64,000 nucleotides of DNA, taken from Chytridium lagenaria (Eukaryota; Chytridiomycota; Chytridiomycetes; Chytridiales; Chytridiaceae). The notes under the pieces were generated by a model. It ran no database searches, was not told the origin of the DNA, and saw only the letters and a list, made by a program, of their open reading frames with translations. The stretch lies in NCBI GenBank assembly GCA_025449115.1, contig JAHLKC010000126.1, positions 1-64,000 of the forward strand, read 5' to 3'. The translations under genes were made by a program, and so were the position numbers. Shown one piece after another: positions 1-11,496 of this stretch; position 1 is the stretch's first letter, and each line of letters begins with the position of its first letter.

Positions 1-330
1 ACTGCCTCGTATGTTGGCAAGCAACCTTGCTACTTTGATGCTATCCCATTTTGCCAAGGTTCAAGAAAACTGCAGAAGAAGGTAGAGCACGCCTTCTGTG
101 TACTCCAAGGTCACTTTCATATTCTGCAGAAACCCTGTCAGCTTTGGAGCTCTTCAAACATGCAGGAGGTCGTCAAAAGCCTTGCATCATTCTCCACAAT
201 ATAATCATTACTGGTGAGAGCCAAGATGGGGGTGAGATGCGGAATGAAGTTGTGGTTGAAAGGATTGGTGAAATATTGGAGAATTTGGAATACGTGCAGA
301 GGGATGAGATTGTTGAAGACGTTTTTTAAA
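1..330 (+). pseudogene. Decayed PIF/Harbinger-type (DDE_4) transposase, C-terminal part
   Basis: The three forward frames together give the end of a Harbinger-class transposase. Frame 2 reads HFAKVQENCRRR, frame 1 continues VEHAFCVLQGHFHILQKP, and frame 3 gives CIILHNIII. These match the family signature around R-V-E-x-A-F-G-V-L-Q and the closing C-x-I-L-H-N-x-I. The pieces are in different frames, so the copy is broken by at least two frameshifts and cannot encode a transposase. Its 5' end lies outside the window. No terminal inverted repeat or target-site duplication was found downstream. The domain assignment rests on motif recognition; the exact family (plant-transposon-protein type against other DDE_4) is less certain. 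Confidence 0.72.
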
Positions 331-3156
331 CACATTACCTCTTTGTGGCTTCTACGGTCTTGTGAACGCGTCAACCCACTCTCATCCAAATCCATCACTT
401 GTTTGAGGGACACAACAAGTTTGCTGATGAGGCTGTTGATTGAGGACCACCACTGGTGGATTGATTTGAGCGACCTGTTCTCAAACTCAGGCTTCTGGGA
501 AGGCAATGCCGCGTGAACAAATTCAGCTTTGACGCTGGTGTAGAATATTGTTGGTTTTTGGTCTGTTCCTGTGGCGGCATTTTGAGAGACTGCCAGCCAT
601 GCACGCGCTATGCAAAGTCCTCAGATGGGAAAGAGTTGGCTCCTTGAGCTCTTTTCTATTGCTGCTTGAGATGGATTGACAGGGACCACTTTTAGGTTGT
701 AGGTCTTGGGTCCCCAATCCAATATTGCTATTGAACGCCTAAAAAATGACATAGGTTTTCAGGAACGGTATGTGACATTTGGGGACTTGGTTTTTCAAGC
801 GTCACGGGTAGAACCCAAGGAAAAATAGGTTATCTAAAGGTCCTAACGTTTGGTTGACCTTTTGCTTTGTTATTTGCAATCATATTGGACAGATGCAGTT
901 ACCCCATATCATAGACCATGAGGACAAGAGCTTCTTTACGGCTTCCTTAAAACTGCGTCACTTTGGGTAGAATATCATATTGTAATATACTTTAACTAGT
1001 ATTATCTTTAAAGGAGTGGTTGGAAAATTATAAAATAGTTTAAAAAGGCCAAATATGAGATTATAAGATGACCTCACCAAGAGGTGTGAATGTATTACAT
1101 ATAATAGACATTGTGCCCTAACTATTACATCTTTTTGGTCTCTACCAGTATGAGTTATGTTGGTGACGGTTCACTTATCTGAATAAGCCAAAGAATTATT
1201 AGATGTGCTTGTAAAATCTACATACCCCCTGTAGTATACTTTAGATAAGCATATAGGATACTGAATTTGAATTTCAGTCTCTCTGCAGTAATCTTAATTA
1301 TGACAAACCAATATTTTATTAATTTTGATTTTTTTTTATGCAAAGAAGACTTATTAATTGAAAACCGAAAATTGTTTTGTTGACATAGAATTTTCTGAAT
1401 ATATTAAGATTTTGCTTTCTTTAATGTGAAATATTCAATAAAATATATTCCACCGTAAGCATATTTCCAAGATGCTATATGTACAGCCTTTCCTTTTACC
1501 CCCTCCTGCTTGTACACTAACGAAGTCTTTAGGATTTGTCATGGTAGGTCTTTACTTACCTTATACGGTATTCAGGTTTTCCCACCGCATTGTATATATT
1601 TGCCGTCGGGTTTTCCCTGTTTACCGCCCTTTTGTATCTTCGGACTTTGTTTTATTTTGTATATATCACTTCTTTTTCCCCTTGCTCATTTATACCCATT
1701 GTTTATACGTTTATTCATTATTTATTTATGTTTATGTTGAGCGAGATGGTTTTTACAAATAAAGATAGAGAAGTTGTCCCCAGTCCTGTCCAGGTCCAGG
1801 TCCAGGTCTTCTCATGTACACACGCGCCTACCTCTGGCACCAAGGTTAGTATTAAGTAGTCTTACCAGAAGGTGCCTCCGTCAGGTCCTCGGACACACCG
1901 CGTATGTTCCGTGGCGTTGGGTGATCGGCTGGTGCAAAGCCTAAATCAGCAAACCCCCCTTCAGCGGCCGGTGAGATAGAGTATCAACGCAGCTTCCCCT
2001 CGTCATCATCGTTTCGGGTTTAGAGACTGCCCTTAGCATCGAGAACGCTAAGGAAACGCCTTTACCGCCACGATGATGGACGGAATGGGCAAAAATGGTT
2101 GTAGGAAGACATACTTGATAATACCGCAGCTAAGTATCTCTTATTTCTGGTCCCGTGCTTGTATCGACCCTTATTCCCTTTACCTTTCCTTTGGAACGCT
2201 GATCATCATTGAGTTCCACTTACTTTATACTCTGGACATTGTTTATCTTTGTCACATACACTAAACTTTATTCATTTATGTGTAGACCTTCTATGTACCA
2301 TTAGAAGGTACTAGTCCTATCGAAACTCCTACCATATCTTTGGATAAATGGTAGGAGGCCGTAGTTTTACATTAACTCTTAAACGGAATATTTGTTGAGC
2401 TCTATTTAACCACTTCATGGAAAATATTGAATTGTAAGAAACGCAATGCTCAACCATGTAGGAAATTTCATGCTCTCCTTTAGTAACAATATTATTTGGT
2501 TTGATTATAATTAGTATGCTTCCACTATATTCCTTCTCATCGAGCTTATCTGTTATCTTGGGAAATTCATCAAGTACTTAAATTGCCATTAGATGGCTGC
2601 TATTGCAATAGTAGTACTCTCTTTTCCATTTTTTATGGCATATTCATTATATCATTTTGTATTTTTCTGTTGTTCCTTTTCTTTTTGTTTTTAGCTTGAA
2701 TATTAAATGAACATCAATATATTTCTGGTTAAAAGTAGAAAAAAGTTTAAGTTGAAATTAATATAAAGTTTGAGCTAAAATCACAAATGAAGTTACGTTC
2801 AATTTAGCTTGATCGTCAAGTTAAATTTTGTATTATCGACAAGTTGAACTCATTGTCTTTGTTAAAGCCTGGATACGACTTCAAATTAGGGAATTTTTTT
2901 TCTGTGATGTACTGGAGAGGGCGAAGTTGCGGCAATTGGCGATGCTGAGAAGACAGTCGTTTTGGTAGGTCACGCACGCTGTTGGTGCCGCATACAGGGT
3001 TGATGACAGCGGGGCTTATGAGGTTATGGCAGTTATGAGCCAGATTAAAATTATGATAGTTAAACATATGTAGACTTCCCCGAAAAAGCATAGTTTTATT
3101 CACTTTCGTCCAAGTTTCAAAGATAAAGCAAATTAAACAATATCTAATATCGGCTC
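331..3156. other. AT-rich intergenic region without a convincing gene
   Basis: About 2.8 kb of mostly AT-rich DNA. Open frames here (for example 1472-1762) are hydrophobic, low-complexity translations of T-rich sequence without start context, splice logic or family motifs. The part at 1770-2090 is GC-richer, with a short CCAGGT direct repeat near 1790-1810 and a nested inverted repeat (separate entry), so it may be a relic of a mobile element. Nothing else is supportable. Confidence 0.6.
2004..2078. repeat. Nested inverted repeat (two-stem hairpin)
   Basis: CATCATCGT at 2004-2012 pairs perfectly with ACGATGATG at 2070-2078. Inside it, CCTTAGC at 2031-2037 pairs with GCTAAGG at 2047-2053 across a 9-nt loop. 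The arrangement could be a structured RNA or an element end; no function is shown. Confidence 0.5.
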
Positions 3157-4959
3157 TTAGCAAGTAATCCCGCAAATACTCAACACCTCCCCAACGCAAA
3201 TAGAGTCCCAGAACGTAGTGCCACAGTATGGGTCAGCCTTGATGATCAACTGCACACAAGGATCATCACAGGTCAATGCCGGTCCCGTCACGCACTTGTC
3301 GTGAATGCAGGCGCCGGGAGGTGGGGGAGGGGAGGAGGAGGAGGAGGAGTTCCAGGTTCAGCTCCGGGGACTTGAAGAAGAAGGTTGGGTGTTCCAAACG
3401 GAAGGGTCTTGAAACGATCGGCAGTGGCGAGGCAAGGGTTGCGGCGATGAGGTCGGGAACGGTGGCGTATGATTGGATTCCGAGGAGGAGAGCCATGACA
3501 CCGGCGACATGGGGGGCCGCCATGGAGGTACCAGAGATGGTGTTGACGGAGTTGGTGGGCCAGCTTTAAGGAAATAGTGTCAGCATCTAGCAAAAAAAAG
3601 AGTTTCACTTACGTTGAGGTGATGTCTACGCCGGGGGCAATAATGTCAACACATTTCCCGTAGTTGGAGAAAGAGGCCAATCCATCAGTGATAGTAGACG
3701 CCCCAACAGTGACAGCCTCGGGAACTCTTGCCGGTGAAGCATTGCAAGCATCCGCGTTCGAGTTTCCAGCCGCAATAGCAAAGGCAATGCCGTTAGCAAT
3801 GGCAGCCTGAACTGCGCTATCAAGAGCAACAGAGACTCCACCTCCAAGCGACATGTTGGCAACACCGGTGACCTTGGTGTAGCCAGGAGAACCCTTGGAC
3901 GCGACGTAGTTCACACCGGCAACAACACCGGCGATGGTGCCGGATCCTCCGGCATCTAAAACCTTGACGGCGTGAAGGTTGGCGGATTTGGCGACACCGT
4001 AAAGACCAGAACCGACCGTTCTTGTTTTTATAAGTTATTAGGACATTGTAAGAATAGCGGGGCTTCGAAAGGTAAAGTGTTTCTTACCCAGAGCAATGAG
4101 TGCCATGACCGTTACCATCAGTGTTTTGACCGTCAAAGGCAAAGTCCCAAACCGCGCGTCCTCCGAAAGCAGGGTGAGCAATTTGGATGCCACTATCAAG
4201 AAAAGGTGTAATGTTAGTATAGAGGTGGAACAAGACGGCGTAAGAAAGAAAAGTTAAAAAACTGACGTGTCAATAATGTAGACATCGACTCCGGCTGCGT
4301 GTGGAGAAAGGTTGAAGAGAATGTTCATGAGATTCCGGTATGATATCATTTTTAGAAGACAAATGGATCAAAGAAAATATCATACCTCCAGCAGAGTCGG
4401 GGAAGGTGTACGCAGTGGGGAGAGGAAGACTACCCTTGGACAGACGCGGGAGTCCCCATGAGGGAGGGCTGTCCTGCACACCGGCGGTGGTGACGACAGC
4501 ATCCTGTTCAACAAACAGGACCTCGGGAAGGAGCTATGATCATGAAAATAAAGCCAATATCAATACTCTCTTCCCGTTATAGTATAGCACTTAGACAATG
4601 GAATATGATCTCACCTTCAACTTGTCCGCAATAGCTCCCGAGATCTTTGCCGCATAACCCTTGAAGTTCACATTCGCAGCTTGATACCTCTGCAAGAACC
4701 CGAACCCTCCAAATGTAGGGATGTTAGGGAAAGCCGTCACATTCAGACCCCTCCTCTGCAACTCTGGCACTGAGGCACCAGTAGAAGCAGCCTGGAGCCA
4801 TGCCTCATGAGTGTTGATGGTGGAGACAGGAGTGTTGGGTTTGTACACGACAATGTACTGGTTAGGGATCTTTGCGCCGGATTGAGGGGAGCCGATGGAA
4901 GCGGTGACCGGAAGAATGAAGGCCGTAACGGCGGTGGCGACGATGCCAATGAGATGCAT
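3157..4959 (-). CDS. Secreted subtilisin-like serine protease (S8, proteinase K type) with Cys-rich tail
   Basis: Six exons: 4959-4615, 4533-4386, 4294-4267, 4192-4088, 4020-3613 and 3563-3157. The start gives a signal peptide (MHLIGIVATAVTAFILPV), then an I9 propeptide (IPNQYIVVYK) and the S8 catalytic domain. The triad is visible: Asp in VYIIDTG, His in NGHGTHCSG, Ser in GTSMAAPHVAG; the oxyanion Asn is in AAGNSNADAC. The last exon changes frame twice. At TCG (3428-3430) the next conserved block, FGTPNLLLQVPG, is in the -1 frame; after a CCT/CCC-rich stretch a third frame gives a Cys-rich tail containing CDDPCVQLIIKADPYC and ending GITC-stop at 3157. Secreted peptide hydrolysis is the family role. 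It forms a tandem pair with the gene at 5615-7600. The frame breaks may be sequence errors or real damage. Confidence 0.9.
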
Positions 4960-5614
4960 GAGGTTCTTCTTTACTTGTAGTGGAGGGAAATGTGGATGGG
5001 GTGTATATGAGGTAAAGTGTAGGAAAGTCCTAGCCAGCCAAAAGAGATGCCATAGCCATCCTTTTTATACTCCATTCTGCGTTCAATGTTCATTCCTCTT
5101 CCGCGTGGGTTAACATCCTTGGCCAAGGCTGATATCAGCATCTTTGTCTGTTTGGTGTGCAACATCCCTTTTTAACCTGCTTCTGCAGGTGGGTCTACCC
5201 CAAGATTTTGTTTGAGGGAAGTTTGCAGAACTGCGTCTTAAAGTGCTTGATCCCCTACTCATCCCCTGATGATCCCTATAGGTACCTCCACAAATCCTTA
5301 GTATGATGATAGTGGCGAGACCATAAAAATATTTGGGTTTGGAGGAGGGGCCATATTATATTTGGGTTTGGGGGAGGGGCCAGGTGGATATTGTCGCGCT
5401 GAAGAGTCCATTTTGGGTGATACGCCCCTTTAAATTTTAAACACCGACCATGCAGTTCAGGGAAAAAGCAACTGATACGATATCGTGCTTGGCTCATGGC
5501 TCTTTTCTCTTTAAGAGGATTATCGTTTTTTACCCGCCGCGGTCAGTGATGCGACCCATGGGTATCCGATAGACAATATTTATGTAGAAGCGATATCATA
5601 ACAACGCCGTTTAT
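4960..5614. other. Intergenic spacer and promoter of the downstream protease
   Basis: Spacer of 655 bp between the two minus-strand proteases. It holds the 5' flank of the gene ending at 3157. A near-duplicate stretch, ATATTTGGGTTTGG(A/G)GGAGGGGCCA, occurs twice around 5329-5382. No gene is seen. Confidence 0.5.
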
Positions 5615-7600
5615 TCAACACGTTATCCCACACAACCCCTTCACCAGCCCAATACAAGCATCATCCCAAGCCATATTCTTGCAATACGGATCCTTTGCGA
5701 TGATTTTCACAACGCAAGGATCATCGCAATTCATCGGTCCGCCTCTTTGACACACATCATGCGTGCATCCTGAAGGCGGTGCACGGGGAGGGGGTGGGGG
5801 CGGGACCGTTTATCTTGACCTCCGGCACCGGGAACTTGGACCAGGAGGTTAGGCGTGCCGATAACGAGGGATTTGATACGGTTTTGAGAGGCGATGAGGA
5901 GGTAGCGTTGATGAGACTAGGGACAGTGGCGTAGGGCTGGAGGCTTAGGAGAAGCGCCATGGCACCAGCGACATGGGGTGAGGCCATCGACGTGCCTGAG
6001 AGGACGTTGGTAGACTTGAACTTGTAGCTTAAGAAAAGAATGTGTTTCATTATACTATAAATTACGCAGAAAGAAGCAGATAGCAACAAAGGGGAAATTT
6101 ATAATAAAGGGAATTATTAGAGAATAAATACTTACGTTGAGGTGATAGAGACACCAGGCCCGATAAGATCTACACAGGATCCGTAATTGGAGAAGTCTGC
6201 CAACACATCCTTCTGATCTGATGCCGCAACTGTCACAGCTCCTTTTGCTCTAGCTGGTGACTTCAAACACGCATCCTTCCCATCATTCCCTGCAGCAACC
6301 GCAAAAGCAATCCCTGTAGCCGTCGCGGCCTCTAAAGCCAAATCCAAACTCTCAGAAGCATCACCGCCAAGCGACATATTGGCAATGGCGAAAACACCGG
6401 TAGAGTTTTGAGGAACTTGAGAGGCGACGTAGTCGATGCCAGCGATAACACTTGAAGTAGTGCCGGCGCCGGTGGAGTCGAGGACCTTCACGGCATAAAG
6501 TGTAACAGATTTAGCGACTCCGTAGAGTGTCGAGGCCGACCGTTCTGGTTTTAAATGGGTTATATTTTTAAGTCGTTTCAGGAAGATATGTGGGTTTTAA
6601 AAGAAATATTTTTTTTTTACCCTGCAACATGCGTCCCATGCCCGTGTCCATCCTCATCGCTATCCCGGCAAAGTTACCGCCCCATATGGCACGTCCGTTG
6701 AAGTTGGGATGAGTGATATCAATGCCACTGAACAGATAGGGTTAGCTTGTTGTTTCCACTACAAGAAAAAAGCATGAGTGTTTAAATAACTTACGTATCG
6801 ATAATGTACACACGTGTTCCAGCTTTGACGAATAAATTGAATTAGCACGTAATACTTTCAAAGTAATGTAGGAAAATCGGAGAGGCTTTGCCGTTGAAAT
6901 TAATCGGCAAAAAAAGAAAAGAAAAAAAGGAAAAAAAAAAAAAAACAAAACATAAGAGGCAGGATCTTAAGAGAGCACCTCCAGCCGAATCCGGATATAC
7001 AAAATTCGAAGGAAGTGGAAGATCTGCGGTTCCAACTCTCTTGAGTCCCCAAGAGGGCGGGTTTACCTGGGTGGCAGTAATGCCAAACACCGCATCCTGT
7101 TCGACGATAGCTACTTCCGAAAGTGTCTTTCGCGTAATAACATTAGTTAGTCATAACAAAAGTGAATGAAGCTCCTCATAGAGCGGGCAAAGATCTTATA
7201 AAATTTATACCTTAACCACCTCAGCCATTTCAGCCGTCATTTTGGCTGCATATCCCTTAAATCCAAACTCCCCACTGGGTGCAAACGAATCCGGCCTGCC
7301 ATATTTTCTCAAAATCCCAAATGCCTCGTATCTTGGCAACGCTGGAAACACTTTACCGCCTGACGTCGCGGCCCTCCTACGTACAGGTTCCGATGCCGCA
7401 GTAGTTTGAATCCATTGCTCGTGAGCGTCGATGTCCGCCGCAGTAGTAGTTTTATGGTATACGACGATGTATTGGTTAGGGATCTTTCCGGTTGGAGAAA
7501 GAGGAGGCGGGGCAGCAGAAGAGTGAATTGCAGTCCACAAAAGAGCTAGGGCGACGAAAGAAAACAAGGGCATGGCTTCAAATATAACGGTGTTGCTCAA
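5615..7600 (-). CDS. Second S8 subtilisin-like protease paralogue; active-site His block out of frame
   Basis: Same layout as the gene at 3157-4959. The better start is probably the second Met, at 7573, giving the signal peptide MPLFSFVALALLWTAIHSS; an in-frame Met lies at 7600. Exons: 7573-7211, 7126-6979, 6822-6795, 6727-6621, about 6547-6137 and about 6028-5615. The I9 propeptide (IPNQYIVVYH), Asp motif (VYIIDTG), Asn motif (AAGNDGKDAC) and Ser motif (GTSMASPHVAG) are in frame. The His block HGHGTHVAG is not: the frame is lost near 6664 (GGG run) and regained near 6535, so the open frame reads unrelated residues over the catalytic His. A further -1 break at 5892-5894 sits at the same codon as in the paralogue. 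A Cys-rich tail with CDDPCVVKIIAKDPYC ends at 5615, possibly reached through a ~50-nt intron. As written it would be inactive; sequence error is the main alternative. Confidence 0.82.
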
Positions 7601-8825
7601 GCAGAATAGGGATGCTTTGAACCTCGGCTGAAGGGCGGTCGCAGTGTTAGATGACGGTATGAGGATGGATTCTGATGAGGTTCTTGATTCTGCAGCTGCC
7701 CTTCAGCTTCGACGTCACAGGGATAGTGGAGGTAGGTATTTGGAATAAACGGACGTTATCTTATTGATCCCAAATCAGCGCCGTCTTTTGATAACATTTT
7801 GTCCTTGATCATCTGCTGAATCAAAGCTCCGACTCTCCTTTCACCGCTCGCCGACGCCGCTGCAGTTTAGGACGTCACCATATTGGGAATAGTGGGTAAT
7901 GAAGGGGCTTGTGGGTCTCTCTGGAGGCGAGTCAATTTCTTGAGTGTTTGAGATTCCGCATCTCATCACCATCATTCAGCTTATCGCAGGTGGGCTTCCT
8001 TGTGGAGGTCGGAGTCAGAATTAATTTTGAGGCACAGTCAAAGCCATTTACATAGAGATACAGTCGAGAACTTGAAGGATGAGGTCCAACGCTTATTTGT
8101 GACTCTGTCAATTCTGGTAACGCTTCGAAGAGACTTTGATTGACTCCATGTCAGCATCCCGCACTCTCCGAATCGCCGTCTCGATTTAGAGCCCATTTAA
8201 GATAATGCTTTTTTTGGGGTCTAATCGGGAATAAATGCGAATCGATTCGTCTAAAATATTAATGGCGTCTGCATGGTGATCCAGCGCATCATCAGTAGTA
8301 TATATTATCATTATTTCGTGTCATTGATGCGCACTTTTTTGAACGATGGTAGTGGTGTTGTGGGAAGCATTTTATAAGTCTAAAGTCCTTGAGTAACATC
8401 AGAAGAATATATTCAGTTCTCGCCTCCCGCACTGTTCAAGGAGATGAGATATTTCTAGAAAGAACGAAATCAGGACGAATGAGAAGGGGTCAATCAACTG
8501 CAAAAAAAAAAGAGAAAAAGCGAAAGAAAAAGAAAAAGGAAAAAGAAAAAAGGTAAAACGCTAGTTTTCGAGCTCGAGAAAAAGAACGAGAAAAGAAGGA
8601 AAGATCACCGGTGAGCCAGAAGATAAATGCGCACGTGAAGGAGAATAAGAGGAGCTTAACACACGAAAAAGCAGTAAACAAAAAAGTAATGAAACGAAGA
8701 AAGGATAGTATTCAAGAGTTTAGCAGATATAGTTTGAAAAAAGGGTTACGTAGGCGATAAAAAACTAGTGGGCGGCGAGGGGTGATAAACATATTGAAAA
8801 TGTAAATGTTCAAGTGACAGGTTCA
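7601..8825. other. Intergenic region with purine-rich tract
   Basis: No gene recognised. The stretch around 8500-8620 is a strongly purine-biased strand (GAAAAAG-type tract), and the Phe-rich minus-strand open frame there is its translation. The upstream part should include the promoter of the second protease. Confidence 0.5.
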
Positions 8826-11453
8826 TTAATACAAGAATTGTAAAGGATCTGCCACCTTCCTCTCCTCCTTACTCTGCGGTGCAGCATCATTCGGATCCAT
8901 ATCCAAACTCGGCCCAAAAGACTCCAAAAAGTCCTTCACAAGCGGTTCAAATTGTACCGGTTCCGGTGCAATCATAGCCGAGAGTCTGTGAAGCATGTTG
9001 AATAGACCCAAAGATGAAATGGCCTCCATGACACCACGCGGTGTGATCATATTTTCAAGGAGACGGATGTTGCCAGAGGCGGTAAAGACGCGTTTAAGGG
9101 AGGCGGCGGAACGAATGAAGTCGAGGACGGCGTCGAGACGTGGGATTTGGACGGGAACTCCGGCTGCGGCGGAGACGAGGATGTGGATGGGAACTTTTCG
9201 GCGGATGGCAAGGTATGAGGCGTGACCGCGAAGAAGGAGGTTGCCAGTAGACGTCGTGTACTGTTATGAAAGAGTTTAAGCGTTTGAAAGGTTAGTGATA
9301 TTTTCTACGTAAGGTACTCGTCATAACCTTTATAAAGATAAAGGACAAAGTTAGAAAAAATACTTACAACGTAGAACATCAAAGCCTTGGCACCATTAGA
9401 CCATTCACAAGGCTCATCCCCAACAGCGGGATCAGGTTCATCCTTGGACCTAAGCAAGAACAACCACAGCATAAAGCAAACTGCCCTCTTTGCATCCAAG
9501 TTCTGCATCACTGACACATATTTAGGTGTGAACCCCATATGCTGCGCCAAAAAGTCATCAATGCCTTTATGCGTTGTCGGAATACTTTTCGTCCAAGTCC
9601 CACACTCCTTCTCCACAATCACCAACTTTTTCAAGATGGCGTTGTAGTCCCCAATTCGCTTGACTCCCTTCTTAGGTACAATCTCGGCTGCCTTTGCAGA
9701 TTCAATTTCGGCAGCAGTAAATCGCCCACTCTCGGTGAAGCTTTCGGGAGCATGTCGATCACCAACCCATCCATTCGGTCCAATTTGTTCCGTCGCAAAA
9801 AGAATATCATTCACACCCAACTGCATCCCAACACTATCCGTGATAGCATTAGTCCATCCCACCATGGCAGAGATACAAGCAATAGCTTGAAGTCCCTCCA
9901 ACCCAAACTTGTTGATGACGTTTCGCTTCAATTCAGGAGTGACTTTGGACGGGATTCGTGATGCAGCTGTGACAAGACTTAGCGCATCGGCCTCACGCTG
10001 GGTGTTGCGGGGATCGCTGGGGTCTGTGACGGGTTTGAAGCTAGATGGGGTGTTACCGGCTCCGCGGACGGCGACGCCAGGATGAGGTCCATCAAAGGAG
10101 GGACCTCGGTATTTGCTGTTGCTAGCGGCTCTGGAGTGAGGGCCGTATGCGGTGGAGATGTTTGAGTCTCTAGTGACCGTGGATGAGCCAACCTTTTCGC
10201 GGACTTGGGAGCGGTATGAACCGTGAAAGACATCTCCCATACCAGCAACTTGAGCAGCACAGAAGTGACTAAAATGATGGGCGTTATATATATGCGTTTA
10301 GACTTTTAGAAATGTGGTGATAGAAATTTGGTGATATACGCAGAATAGAGAGGTGAGACACCAAAGCTTACCATCTGTACTGCATAGAAGAAACCAAGAG
10401 AATGGATCTTCGCAACTTGATGGATACAGGGTGAACCTAAGGTAAAGGAAAGTAGAGTATTAATGGTTGACCCAATTTTACCGGTAGTAGCATGAACTCA
10501 AGGCCTAAGAAAAAAAAAGTACTACAACTGAATTAAGCTTACCCCAAGATCCGTCTTTGGCATGTTGATCAACCTCGGTAGCGCAAATTGCATGCCTCTC
10601 GCACTGGGTTTCCAGAGAGCATAGTGAGTGATACCTCCGGATCCACCTCCCATAAACCATCCCAGGAGTGCTTGAAACGCCTAGTAAATTAAAGAATAAT
10701 CATTGAGTTGAAAAGCATTAAGATAAAACGATGAGCCCAACCGGATCCATCGACACCAAGTTCACCATCCCTCCCAATCCCATTGACGCCGTGTGTCTTA
10801 GCCGGAAACCCCAGTCCAAAAACAAGGGGACCTCACGTTTGTCACCACACGACGAACCAAGCAAATGGAACACAGGGTTGTAGTCAAGGAACGCAAAATG
10901 GTTGTCTTGATGTGTGGCAGGGAGACTGTTATGGATGGATCGAGGGAGATGGGAACGACGGGGGTTGTGCAGGTGCAGAGGAGAGAAAAGAAACTTACCG
11001 CGAACTCTTCCATAGCTTGCTCCGAGCTAGGAACATAAGGTTTTAACAACTCAAACAACGTTGGCGTCTCACTTTCTGTGAACGTCAACTGATTCCCTCC
11101 GTACTGTTTCAACATGTGGTTCGGATCCACATCCTCTTCCTCGCTGTAACCAGAATCACTTCCACTTGACATGACTGACCGTCTGTCAAGGTCCAGACTC
11201 TGAGTGCCGCGAGGAGTGTATTGAAGATGCGCGTGATGGTGCGCGTGGGAACGGTTGGACTGTAAAGCGTGTTACCGGCGGATGAAGCAGTCGTGGAGGC
11301 GGAGTGGATGGAGGATGGGTAAGGGGTTGTGCGGGTTGCGGCGGTAATGGATGACCTGACACTGAACGAGTTGAGGGCATCGCGAGAGATGCGAGGCTAT
11401 TGGTGCGGATCATGGGGACGGGAGCCACTTGACGGTGTTCTTGTTGTTGCTGC

Positions 11454-11496
<43 letters not shown>

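Noticed and set aside
1472..1859. Three overlapping hydrophobic open frames that resemble TM segments.
   Set aside because: They translate T-rich DNA, overlap in different frames, and show no splice or family evidence.
3428..3430. Programmed -1 ribosomal frameshifting as an established mechanism in the subtilases.
   Set aside because: No X-XXY-YYZ heptamer or evident downstream pseudoknot is visible; kept only as one option in the finding.
6601..6640. A short alternative intron (GTAACTTTGCCGGGATAG-like) to explain the lost His block in the second subtilase.
   Set aside because: It would be 18 nt, too short for a spliceosomal intron, and a multiple of three, so it would not repair the frame.
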